Source: Heterocephalus glaber (Eukaryota; Chordata; Mammalia; Rodentia; Bathyergidae). From it: DNA of 64,000 nt. Below are positions 10,201 to 20,210 of this stretch, piece by piece. The notes under the pieces are model-generated. The model was not told the DNA's origin. It saw only the letters and a list, made by a program, of their open reading frames with translations, and ran no database searches. Position 1 is the first letter of the stretch, and every line of letters starts with the position of its first letter. Where the stretch lies: contig NW_004624848.1 in assembly GCF_000247695.1 (NCBI RefSeq), forward strand, positions 4,458,284 through 4,522,283, written 5' to 3'. The position numbers and the translations under genes are program-made.

Positions 10201-11720
10201 ATAAAGCACGATGTGAAAATACTCCAGCCGCACTCACTTCTCAACACGTCATACGTTATGAACAGAGTTTTAGGTAGAAGATGAAGGAAAACAGCCAGCA
10301 CTTAGAGAATCCACTTTTTACTACCTAAGTGTAAGGAAGAGCTGTGGGAAGCCCAAACAGAGGTGGGACAGAGGCCTCATTTGGCATGAGAGGAGCGAGG
10401 GCCTGACCCGCCGTCCTGACGCACCAGAGAATGGTCTTGGGGAGGACAGATTTGTGTTTCAGAGACTTTGATGGCAGCGAGGAAAGCCTAGAGGCCTTGC
10501 CGTAGGCAGGAGAGAGGAAGTGGGAGGCACCGGCTGACTGAGATGAAGGTCACAGGTTTGTGCCTCAGTCGCTCTCTAGCACCGTGTGAAGCTTGGTACC
10601 GATGGCTGCAGTCTCCCCAAAGGCCCATGAAAAGTGAGGAGCAGAAGAGCTGGTGCATTCAAGGTACGTCTTGTGGGAGAGGTGACAGGGAATGATAAAG
10701 TGAAAATGCAGGAAGAACCCACGCTGGCATAGATGGAAACTTCCAAATGTCCAGCTTGGGTATGGGCAATTTGGATCCATCTTGGCCGTCTTGGTTCAAG
10801 AGTGTGTGGCAGCACCAGCTCAGGCAGAGGACACAGGGCAACCTGCTGGTGTAGAGAGAGGTCACGAGTGGAAATTGTGAGACTGGTTTAGACAGCACCC
10901 TTCATTTGCATGGTTTCACAAAGGAAGCACAGTGCTATCCACTGGTGGCACATGTTGGAATGAATCGGTGAGCGTGCGATTTCAGCATGGACTGAACTCC
11001 CCATTAACATCTGCTCTATGGCTTCCTTGATGTGATGTTTGATCATGAATTCATGGATTTGCTTTAAATAGTATTTTGGCAATTTCTCAGTGGTGTAAGT
11101 AACTTGGTTCCTTTCTGGGGCCTTACTTTAAGACCTGCACATTGGTACCTGGAACTAGTGGTCTGTTGAAGCTAGTTCAAAAGAGAGAATTGTTAAAATT
11201 TCAGGAATTTTGTGAGCCAAATGTCAATACATAGCCATTATTAAATTATGTAAACACAACTAAATAAATTACATCTAAAAAGATAATATTTAGAACTCAT
11301 AATTTCCAATTATGTTACCACTTTTTACTATTATCTAAGATCCTGAGGTTACTTACACATGTTGTATGGATATGGTTGAAATTCTGTACATGGTGCATTG
11401 CTGAATATCTTTTCTAAACTCCACTTTTAGTGATATTTTACTCACTCAAGATCAGTCATGGTAGGAATACTTACACTATGAAAATCAGTGATTGCTACAA
11501 ATGAGGACTTGGCTTATTGTTTTGTTTGTTGTGTAAAGTTATAGAGGAAAGACAACACTGCATAATAAAAGTGCATATGACCATGGCCACTTCTGATAGC
11601 AAAAAATTTGGGAAACGTCCCGCCATATTTGAAAATTATTGTCTGATTCAGCAAAAACTTGGCCTGCATAGTCACTGAATGAGTGAAGCTCCAATATGTA
11701 TCTTGGCTTCACTTTCATCC
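10201..11720. other. Unrecognised sequence with a possibly gene-derived stretch
   Basis: I cannot assign this block. Its middle (10540-11100) is less AT-rich and has several overlapping minus-strand frames of 64-79 codons. One at 10888-11082 has an amphipathic, helix-like composition (HEFMIKHHIKEAIEQ), which could be remnant coding sequence or chance. The phrase 'TTGGTACCTGGAACTAGTGG' at about 11142-11161 resembles sequence next to ERVL LTRs. From 11200 it is plain AT-rich DNA. Confidence 0.25.
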
Positions 11721-11733
11721 AAATTATAATGTA

Positions 11734-11828
11734 TTGTTTTTTGTTTTGCTTTTTGGTACCAGGGACAGAACTTGGATCTTTCTGCTTGCGAGGCAGGCGG
11801 TAGAACCACTGAGCTAAATCCCCAGCCC
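11734..11828 (-). mobile_element. ID-type SINE with target-site duplication
   Basis: On the minus strand it reads 'GGGCTGGGGATTTAGCTCAG', then the GTGGTTC variant, and ends GGTACC plus an A-rich tail, seen as a T-rich run at 11734-11754. It is flanked by 13-bp near-perfect duplications, AAATTATAATGTA (11721-11733) and AAATTATTATGTA (11829-11841). This is an L1-type target-primed insertion. Confidence 0.88.
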
Positions 11829-11841
11829 AAATTATTATGTA

Positions 11842-13275
11842 AATGGAAATATCAAGTAACATTCATGACAGAATCTGGGTACTAATACAAGAGCAGACTC
11901 TTGTTTGCAAAAGTCAGTGGAAATATTCCCTGAGAATCAATTATTTGTATGGACTTATACAAAAGTGTATTGGATACCTACCATCTCTGTGATATATGTC
12001 CTTATACCCATAACACTCATAATAAAATTATGTATTACATCCATGTCCACACTTTTCATTTTTTCTTGGAGAGTTGGTTAAACATTTACTGACAAATCAC
12101 TGCCTGGAAATAGATCCACAGAATAGATTAAAATTACCATCATGCAGTTTTGAATTAGGACGTGGTCTTGCTGTATCAATTCCAGTCCTAGTCCTGTTTT
12201 CTGTGCTTCTAACCTTTTTGATAACAGGTTCTTCAGGAAAGGCCTGATCTGGAGCCATCCACCCTGGGGCCACTTCAAGGAGAGAGAGATATTTCCATTG
12301 TGCAAATGCAATTCCAAATCTGCCTGGATCTACTGGGAAGAAAGCAGAAGAGGGGCTGGGCGGGCGACACATTTCCTCTGCAGCTGAGTGTGAACCACAA
12401 CAGAGACCCAGGTCGAGCAGATGTGAGGAGAGCTGCCTCGGCTCCCTGTGCCCAGTGAGGAATCTGCAGGACACACACATTCCACTTTCTGTTTTTAACT
12501 CATTTGTTTTCTGTATTAGAAGTGTATGTTTTACAATTGACACTGGGATAAGCAAGTTCACCTTTTTCAAGACCTTTAAGAAAGCCCACCCCTTAGGTAA
12601 AGAATACCAAGTTAGGTGGAGCTTGGGTGTGACTCCAGACAATTTTGAGAGTTTTCCTTTTTTTCCTCAGAAAAACAAAAATCCTAGTAAGGCTCATTGT
12701 GGGCCATTGGTGGATTTCTTGGCAGAGAGAAGAGGTAAAATTAGGCAAGTTACAGTGTTTATCTGTATAACTAGTTACCTATAAGGTTATCTTTCCCAAT
12801 ATTGATGTTCTTTATTGCTGAAGATACATCTGTTATAAAATATCTCTTTCCAGTTTTCTAAAATTAAATGTTTCTCCATGATTCTGACCATCGAGACCAC
12901 TGGAGTGAAGGAGATGCACAGTTCATTTGCGCCGTTGTGAGTGGGTGGGATGCCTGAGCTTCCAGTCTCTGGCTGCCAGACCCCAAGAGAGTCTGTCGCG
13001 AGGTGAAAGGGGGACTCTGCATAGCTGTGAGCCCGAAACTCAGTCTCCTGCTGAAATTCAGGGCTACTGCATCGCCGCTTATGTCACGTGTAGTGATTGC
13101 TCTTTGTGACATTTCAACGTCATCTGATTACTGGGACGGCAGCTTAAGAATATAATTGACCATGTGTATTAGTGTCATCGTCATGCGACACAACGTGGTT
13201 TGTGTCCTTATTTCCTTTATCCCTAAAGGAGCCTGCTGTTAGAATTTGCTGCGAAAGCCCCTGAGTTCTTCACTT
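11842..13275. other. Unrecognised sequence
   Basis: No gene is supported. A minus-strand frame of 181 codons (12097-12642) is one of the longer ones in the window, but it overlaps other open frames on both strands and has no recognisable domain. A GC-richer segment lies at 12230-12460. Confidence 0.35.
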
Positions 13276-13279
13276 GTAT

Positions 13280-13787
13280 GTGTTGAAATGCGTCGATAGA
13301 GTTTTGTGTTGCCGTTTTGCAGTTCTGAGCTTACCTAAAAACAGCACCATATTGCGTGTATTATGTTCTGACTTGCCGTTTCCACCCGGCAGTGTGTCTT
13401 GTGGCATACGGACTCATTTCTTTTCCCAGTTTTATTACACTGCATTATTGGGAAGTACTACACTTTGTCCATTCTTATTTATACTTACCTTTTTGTTAAT
13501 ATAAAACATTAGTCACAATTTTGTATCGACACAGGTATAACGTTTTCTCTACTGTACAGCTGTAGAAATTACAGGGAGGTTATTAGAGTGCTAGGTGGGT
13601 ATTTACGGTGGAAGAGTTTTGCAATGTCAGGGCAGAGGTGGTAATTCGTGTGGTTTAGGTTTGCATTTTCCCAGTTGCTAGGGATGTGATGTCCTTTTTC
13701 ATGTGTGTACTGGCTGTTTGCATTTTATTTTATGTGCATTGCCTATTCATATTTTACTTTAGAATTTTTATTTGTACATAGACATTT
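13280..13787 (-). mobile_element. Probable old L1 fragment, antisense
   Basis: The plus strand has the reversed-L1 phrases 'GTTGCTAGGGATGTGATGTC' and 'TTTTTCATGTGTGTACTGGC' followed by TGTTTGCATTTTATT. These match the usual antisense pattern in the 3' part of L1 ORF2. The copy is heavily diverged and boundaries are uncertain. A B1 SINE ends it on the right. Confidence 0.45.
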
Positions 13788-13796
13788 AAAATTCTT

Positions 13797-13954
13797 GTCT
13801 TTTTTTGTCTGTTTTTTTGATTTTTGGAGTCTGGCAATGTAGTCCAGGCTGGCCTGGAGTTGTCTGTGTAGCTCAGGCTGGCCTCAAACTTGCAATCCTC
13901 CTAGCTCAAGTTCCTGAGTTTTGGGATTACAGGTGTGTGCCACCATGACCAGCA
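13797..13954 (-). mobile_element. B1 (7SL-derived) SINE with TSD
   Basis: The plus strand reads a reverse B1: 'GTAGTCCAGGCTGGCCTGGA', 'GTAGCTCAGGCTGGCCTCAA', 'CAATCCTCCTAGCTCAAGTT' and 'GGGATTACAGGTGTGTGCCA', preceded by a T-rich tail. A perfect 9-bp duplication AAAATTCTT flanks it (13788-13796 and 13955-13963). The internal near-repeat of 'CAGGCTGGCC' reflects the known internal tandem duplication of rodent B1. Confidence 0.9.
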
Positions 13955-13963
13955 AAAATTCTT

Positions 13964-14290
13964 ACGTTTGACACTTCCATTCCATAAATTAATTCTCCAA
14001 TGGCTTTCTAGTATTTTAATTTTTCCATTTTTACTAAATTGAAATTTATTTTTGTGAGTGCAGTGAGTTAGTTATTTTCCAAGGAATAGATCTTTGGTGA
14101 TCACTTATATTTCTTTTAGTATTATTCATTTTCTTAGATTTCTGAGTTCATGTGCGTCAATTTTGGTAGTTGAATTGTTTTAGAATAATATGTTTTGAAA
14201 TTATTTCAAAATTATTATTTTGAAATTATTTTTATAGGCTCTCAAGTTAAATGGTTAATTCTAACTTCAATTTCATATGAAGTATATACA
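13964..14290. other. AT-rich sequence, possibly L1 remnant
   Basis: AT-rich DNA that may continue the interrupted antisense L1. 'TTATTTCAAAATTATTATTT' at 14201-14220 and TTGAAATTATTT motifs recur within 40 bases. No open frame of interest. Confidence 0.3.
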
Positions 14291-14295
14291 TTTAT

Positions 14296-14787
14296 TGTTA
14301 TTATATTTAAATGTCCTCCCAAAGCCTTATGTGGTCATAGGTGGGGCTTTTCAGAGGTGGCTGGATCTAGAGTGTGTGATGCTGGGATTAAGTGTGTAAT
14401 GCTGGAGTCAAGGGTGTGTGATTCCTAAATAGTCCACTGATTGGTTTGGCATAGTTTTGGGAGTGGATATTGGGAAGGCTCTCCCTGGGTGTGAATGCTA
14501 CCCACACTAAGGGCATGTAGCCTGGATAGAACATAAGGGTCAGAAAGGGGCTGCTGTTTTTGCTTGTCACTTGCCACTTACAGCTTCTTCACTTACAGCT
14601 TTGCTGCTTTGCTGCCTTCTTCCTGCCTACCCTGCCATGGACTGTTTCTCCTCTGCCTTCCACCCTGCCTTGGAGCCAGCTGACTATGGACCGAAGCCTC
14701 TACAAACCGTGAGCTGAAATAATGCTTTCCTTCTTTAACTTGGAGTGTTGAGTATTTTGTCTCAGTAACAAAAAAGAAACTAAGATA
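14296..14787 (+). mobile_element. Solo MaLR LTR, family A, copy 2
   Basis: This copy of about 492 bp shares with copy 1 the phrases 'GTCATAGGTGGGGCTTTT', 'CTGCCATGGACTGTTTCTCC', 'GAGCCAGCTGACTATGGACC' and the GAGCTGAAATAA polyadenylation region. Flanks are TTTAT (14291-14295) and GTTAT (14788-14792), a 4/5 target-site match. It is longer than copy 1 because of extra sequence around 14380-14420 and 14560-14620, including a short duplicated CACTTACAGCTT motif. Confidence 0.8.
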
Positions 14788-14792
14788 GTTAT

Positions 14793-15828
14793 GAATTTTC
14801 CTATGAGTAAATTTTTGACCATATCCCCAAATTATTAACATATTTATTATAATCATGGTTAATATCTGTGTAGTCTATCACTTTAGTATTCATATCCTAT
14901 TTGCCTAAAACCACTGGTTGCCTCATATAACTGAAAGTTGTCCAGCAGAATGAAGAATAGTGTGGTCGCCTACTTACTATCGTTAGGAACATGGCATCTT
15001 CCTCTAGGTCCTGCTGCTTAGCATCTGTTTTTCTTGAGACTGGCTCTACTTCCTACCAGAGATGGGTGCTTGCTTCCATGTATCCAGCAAGACAGAGTGA
15101 GAGAAATTTGTCCCTGCCATGAGACATAAGTCATTTTCTCCAGATTGGATCAATTATAGCCTGGCACCAAAAACAGGCATGAAGAGCCAGGACTAATCTT
15201 TGGTGTGCCCAACCATCCAGTCCACCTTGGATTTGGGAACAGAATCAGCTTTCCCAAGCACAGGACAGATGCATGATAATCCTGGAAGGCAGGAGAGGAA
15301 ACTGATATTGGCTAGGAATCCACCTTTTCTTTTTATCAGTTGATTGCTTTCATGTAGTTTTTACATGGATTTTATTGTTATTATTGACTTATATAAGATC
15401 CTTTTATATTAATATAGATATTGAGTTGAAATACAGATATAATAATGTTTGTTAATGTATTTAATTTTATTTTTTTAATGATTTTTTTCACCCAGGAAGG
15501 TTGGCAATTTTATACAGCCAGATATATCCATTAAATTTCTTTCATTAACTTGTAAAAATTCTTTGTCATTAATATTTTTCTTATGAGCAATTCCCATAAA
15601 AATTATTTTGATGTGTGGTATGTAATGAGTTTCACATTTATTTTTAAAAATTTTCAGTTTGTTAACCAGTTATCATTTCATCTATTAAGTTAAATTTCCT
15701 TTTTTCCACTGGTTTTAAAAAATAACAACAGGGAGGTATTTAAAATTTCTTTTATATCTAATAAGAATGCTATAAAAATTTATAATTTGTCTAGTGTTCA
15801 TAATTAATTTCCCGGTCTATTTCATACA
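14793..15828. other. Unrecognised, AT-rich
   Basis: Mixed sequence to 15320, then very AT-rich. There is no open frame of note and no confident repeat. The right end abuts the hAT element. Confidence 0.35.
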
Positions 15829-15836
15829 CTCCAGGG

Positions 15837-16017
15837 CAGTGATGGTGAACCTTTTAGAGATGAGCGCCCAAACTGCAACCCAAAACTTAGCTATTGCAAG
15901 GCACCAACACTGCAATTAAACTAATACTGAAGTTTTAGTTGAGGAAAAACAACTCATACATGAACATCTTTTGTCTTAAAAACAAATAACATGTGTGCCA
16001 TAGATTCACTACCACTG
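15837..16017 (+). mobile_element. Non-autonomous hAT DNA transposon (181 bp)
   Basis: The element begins 'CAGTGATGGTGAACCTTTTA', and its right end is the imperfect inverted repeat, reading CAGTGGTAGTGAATC on the other strand. The flanks CTCCAGGG (15829-15836) and CCCTAGGG (16018-16025) agree at 6 of 8 positions, and 8 bp is the duplication size made by hAT transposases. The interior, with 'GCCCAAACTGCAACCCAAAA' and GGCACCAACACTGCAATTAA, resembles a hAT family I recall from lizards and several mammals. It has no transposase frame and must have been mobilised in trans. Strand is arbitrary. Confidence 0.75.
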
Positions 16018-16049
16018 CCCTAGGGGGATAAAGGACAACAAAACTGAAA

Positions 16050-16215
16050 TATCGAGCACCTAATGTATGCTATGTGATTTGTATGTATTATCTACTTTAC
16101 ATTTATAGCTGCTTTCTGGGCTAGTATCTTACCTGTATCTCGTGAGGGCTTAGGCCAGTTGTCCAGCATCTCAGAGCCCATAACTGAAGAGGTAGAAGTG
16201 ATTACAACTCGTATC
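16050..16215 (+). mobile_element. MIR/MIR3-like SINE remnant
   Basis: The order 'GCACCTAATGTATGCTATGTG', 'TATTATCTACTTTACATTTA', then a segment resembling GGCCAGTTGTCCAGCATC and AGAGGTAGAAGTGATT follows the layout of an old mammalian MIR element on the plus strand. Divergence is high. Confidence 0.4.
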
Positions 16216-16977
16216 TTTTCATGTTTGTTCAGAAGACACACACAGACGATGCCAGGGTGTCTATTGGTGGCAGGCTGAGGGGCTGAGGCCTCTGCAGATG
16301 AAAATCAACAGACATTTGCAATGAGTTGAAATGTAAAACGATTGTCATCAAAATGCTTATGGGAGTTTTTCTTTGACTATTTGCATCTCATTTTGTGGGT
16401 TAAAAGTTCTCATTTAATAAACAGTTTATTCTACTGCCGTGTTTTCTCACTCTACCCCTTTTTGTAAGGTGAGATATTATGATAATAAACATCAGTTTAT
16501 GGTCTTTCTAAGGTACTGGAACAAATTCAGAGTTCAACAATTCATTACCTTCCAAATGGTTTCCGTTTTGAAAGCTTATGGTGGTGATGTGGCTCAGGGA
16601 GGTCCCGGTGGGGGACAAGAAGGGGAGGACAGTGAAGTCCCAGTCATCATTCCCCTTTGCTTTTGGGATATGCATGTCACATGGCAGGTGGCATAATTTA
16701 CCTCCTCAGAGGGGTGAAGATAACCATCTGCTGGATGTGTTCAAAGAGGAGAATTAATTCACTTTTGATATCTCTCTAGGTTTTCTTCAGTGCAAACATC
16801 TGATATATTTACATAATGTAAGAATCTTTAAATCTTTTTATAAGTCAATTGCCTATTGACCCTGTCATAAGCCTCAGAAATATACGATGCTATTCCTGGA
16901 ATCCAAAATGGCTGGTGTCTGTGGGATTAATCTCAGAAGTTAATGTTTTAAAGAAAAAACTTCTCTTCATTGAAAGG
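16216..16977. other. Unrecognised sequence
   Basis: No gene or repeat was recognised. A short GGA/GGG-rich patch lies at 16595-16632. Confidence 0.35.
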
Positions 16978-16990
16978 CTGGAGTGCTTTC

Positions 16991-17083
16991 TTTCTTTCTT
17001 TTTTTTTTTTGGTACCTGGGATCAAACTCGGGACCTTGTGCTTTCGAGGCAGGCGCTGGAATCACTGAGCTAAATCCCCAGCC
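16991..17083 (-). mobile_element. ID-type SINE with 13-bp TSD
   Basis: The minus strand reads 'GGGCTGGGGATTTAGCTCAG', then a GTGATTCC variant, and ends in GGTACC plus an A-rich tail with a (GAAA)n end. It is flanked by a perfect 13-bp duplication CTGGAGTGCTTTC (16978-16990 and 17084-17096). The perfect duplication suggests a relatively young insertion. Confidence 0.92.
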
Positions 17084-17096
17084 CTGGAGTGCTTTC

Positions 17097-18887
17097 ATAT
17101 GTCAAACAATTTAAAAAGCACACAGAATTGATTGCATTACTATGTCTGCTTTGTTTTAGCAGTGATGAGAGTTCCTGGCTGTCATGTTTATATCTACTTA
17201 TATTTAAGGTCTTAGAGTTCTTTTATGTATTCTTTTAACAGTCTTATAATTAACATATCTTTTCCTATAAGCCGATTCAAACTCAATTTGGCAATCAGGA
17301 AAAAACTGTCAGTTAAAATGATGTTATATTTTTTTTCTCCAAATATTGGGATTTCCTAACCTGCCAAAGGCCATCACTTTCATATTAGCTCATTAATTGT
17401 TTGCCTGAAATAGAATGAAAACTCTTGGTGTGGGTGCCGTGGAGGTTCACTTTGCTAACGTAAGTTTCAACAGGGTATGGCAGCAGTTTAGGTTATTCAG
17501 ATTTCCAAATGAAGCATAATTTATTGGCCTGCTTATAATAGACAATCGGTAGTAGAGTCTTAAAACTTCCACTCTATTTGAACTCACCCATCAAACAAAA
17601 AGCTTAAAAATACCTAGAAGCTAAGCCAAAATCAAACAAGGAGAACCATACACAGCATCCACAATGCCGTCTTTCTCTCATGGCCTTGCTGTAATTGTGA
17701 GGATGATGAGCAGGTCTTCACCTGGACTTCCTCAGTTGGTACAGTGGTTGCAGCCAGTTCTCCCTAACTCCGCCTAACTCACTGAAGCAGGCAATGCCAG
17801 GGACTCCAAAACCTGCTAAACTTGAGAATACTGAACCATTCCCCACCAGGCAGTGATAATTCTGACTCAGCAGCAGAGTGGGCAGCTATCATCTAAATGA
17901 TAATTGAACTTTTATCTTGAAAGTAACTTCAGCACCTAAGGAATTTATAGCACCATTGATATTATTGAAAGAAATGTATTTAGAAAGACTCAACACACAC
18001 AAGCATCAATACTTTTATCCTTCTCATGGATTTATGACAACAAATGCACCTCAAACTTTTTGTAATTGCTCCCACAGATTGAGATTTGTCATCTTGGTGT
18101 AGAATCGTGTATCTCTTCTCAGGAGCAAATAATAAGACATTTGGTCACGGATCGATGAGTATCATAAAAACCACTGTCTCTCCCTCAGGTCTTTAAAAAG
18201 CACAAATTTCAGTGCATCTCCTTACATAACGGAGCCTGCAAGTGTCTTCTGGAGAAGTTGACAGACCTGACACGCCTCTTCTGGAGCTCTGAGATGCCTT
18301 CTTGTGCAGTTTCATTGCCATTCCTACTGTGGCAGCTGCCTTGTGGAAAAGGGAGCTGTGTTTGGAAGGGAGTCAGCAAACCTCAGATTGCAATTGTTCT
18401 TCCTGCCAAGAAAGCAGAACTGTGCTGAAGCTCTGACAGCCGTGCCTTGTCATGGAGGGAAATCGCCTACCCCATCAGGCATCCTGCTCCAGCAGTGAGC
18501 ATAATCTGTCCATCATTGAAAAACGGTGAGCATAATTCTGGATGGCTCCACCAAGCAATGACAGCATCACAGATCGTTTGCTTCTTATTTTGGCTTTTTA
18601 AAACAATGAAGACATTTTTGCTCAGGGGAAAAGAGGAGATAATTATAGACCAGTTTCAAATATTTTGGGGGCAAAGTTATTAAGAATGCATTCAGCTGGA
18701 ATGCAGGCATTTTCATCATTTCCATAGTCAGTTAAAAAGCACTGTTTGGATGTGCCATTACAGCTTCAGACTAAAGACCAGAATTCCTGCATAACTTTCA
18801 TGATTCTAGCTTCAAAAGTAAGAATTTTGTGTTTTGGCAAAATGCCTGCCTGGAAAGCCTGGAAGACTGACCGCAATGTCTGTCTGT

Positions 18888-18890
<3 letters not shown>
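17097..18890. other. Unrecognised, single-copy-like sequence
   Basis: No confident transposon was seen in this block of about 1.8 kb. At 18170-18520 the sequence is balanced in composition and repeat-free by eye. A small near-duplication GTGAGCATAAT occurs at about 18496 and 18526. Frames of 61-78 codons show nothing recognisable. Confidence 0.35.

Positions 18891-18927
<37 letters not shown>
18891..18927 (+). repeat. (TC)n microsatellite
   Basis: A pure TC run of about 37 bases, preceded by a short TGTC run. It produces runs of Arg-Glu or Leu-Ser in chance frames. Confidence 0.97.
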
Positions 18928-18928
<1 letters not shown>

Positions 18929-19082
18929 ATACGAGCACTTGGGGACAATTCATGCAGCAGGCATTCCTCCAAAAGCCCAGTTGTGCCAGTCATGTTACTT
19001 TGCACATACTCTCTTTTAAAAGTTAAATTTTACTTCAAGTGGTGAGAAATGCAAACTCGTTTACTGTCAGGCCTTTCTCCCT
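18928..19082. other. Unrecognised sequence
   Basis: Short spacer between the TC microsatellite and the antisense LTR, with no recognised feature. Confidence 0.4.
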
Positions 19083-19545
19083 TAGTCCATTTTGTATTGC
19101 TGTCACAAAATTCTCCAGGCTGGGTGATGTATGAAGAAAAGAGATTGAGGTCACAGTTTTGGGGGCAGAGAGTCTGGTTGAGTGGCCCCTCTGGGCCTCT
19201 GGTGAGGGCACCTGACTGGGTCGGAACCTGGCTGAGGGCATCACAAGGTGGGAGTGTGTGCAGGGGAGGTCACTGAGAGGGGACTCAAGAGGCCAGAGAT
19301 GCTACAGACTCGCGCCCTCTTGGGAGCTAGTCCTCTGCACAGACGTCACCTGCTCTGTCAGATCATCATGACCCCTTCACCAGGGCGGTCACGTGCAGCC
19401 ACCCCAGCATCTCGTGAAGGTCCGGCCACCTTGCACTGCTGTCATGGGGGCCGCATGGGTGACCCTGCGGGGAAGCAGCACCCGCCTGCTCACCTCACAC
19501 TGAGCATGTGACAGTGCTGAAGGACTGTAGCGGGAGGGGCCGGCT
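19083..19545 (-). mobile_element. MaLR LTR (MST/MLT-like), antisense
   Basis: The left edge 'TTAGTCCATTTTGTATTGCT' followed by CACAAAATTCTCCAGGCTGGG is the reversed terminus of a MaLR LTR. The GAGATTGAGGTCACAG phrase and the GC-rich body match the antisense arrangement of this class. The right boundary is approximate. Confidence 0.6.
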
Positions 19546-20050
19546 GTGCCTCAGGACACGTCTGTCAGGACTGACTGTCCACCTTCGGAGACTCCTGGGA
19601 AGCAGGCCCTGACGGCCCCGGAATGGGTGGCCCTTGTTAGGCCTGAGCGTGGCACCCTGGGCTTCACCTGAGCCTTCACTGTGGGAGCTGCACCCCCACC
19701 CAGAGATTTCTCTTCCTTCCTACTACTTGTTCCCTCAGGACCCAGAGTGGGAATGAGAGCATGACTTTTTCTTGTTTGGGAACCCACAGTCCCCTCTCAC
19801 TCTTCCTCAGACTATTTTGCACGGTCTCCTGGTTGGAGTAATCTTCTGAAGAAATAATCTCCAAATGAAGAAGTCCACTGCCCTGTCCTGCCCTGGGCTA
19901 CTCTGCTTTTCAACCAAGCCAGTGTGCAAAGGTGCATGGAGGATGGGTAGGGGATTTCTTAGGGGAAAAGTGAAGGAAAAGCACAAGAGACAGTGGAGGA
20001 AAGGAGATGCACAACAGAAAACACGGATTAGGGTGTGCCTGTCTTTAACT
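19546..20050. other. Unrecognised sequence
   Basis: GC-rich at first, then purine-rich near 19930-20020. No gene or repeat was identified. Confidence 0.35.
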
Positions 20051-20054
20051 GAGT

Positions 20055-20210
20055 GAGACTGGCCATGCTAGTCAAGCTCTCTGAACTTGGGTTTTCTCAT
20101 CTGCGAAGTAGGATGACAGCTGCAGTCTCCATGAAGATCGGAGTGTGTAATACACCCTGATAGGCCCACACTTTGTGTGGTAATTATTAATGTTCTCGTT
20201 CTTACCTTTG
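20055..20210 (+). mobile_element. MIR SINE
   Basis: The core reads 'AAGCTCTCTGAACTTGGGTT' and 'TTCTCATCTGCGAAGTAGGA', which corresponds to the conserved MIR core, followed by a TAATACACC segment and a TAATTATTAA end. It is an ancient mammalian SINE, diverged as expected. Confidence 0.65.

Noticed and set aside
12097..12642. 181-codon minus-strand open frame
   Set aside because: It overlaps several frames on both strands and has no recognisable domain or codon signal.
18891..19005. Arg-Glu repeat protein on the minus strand
   Set aside because: Produced by translation of the (TC)n microsatellite.
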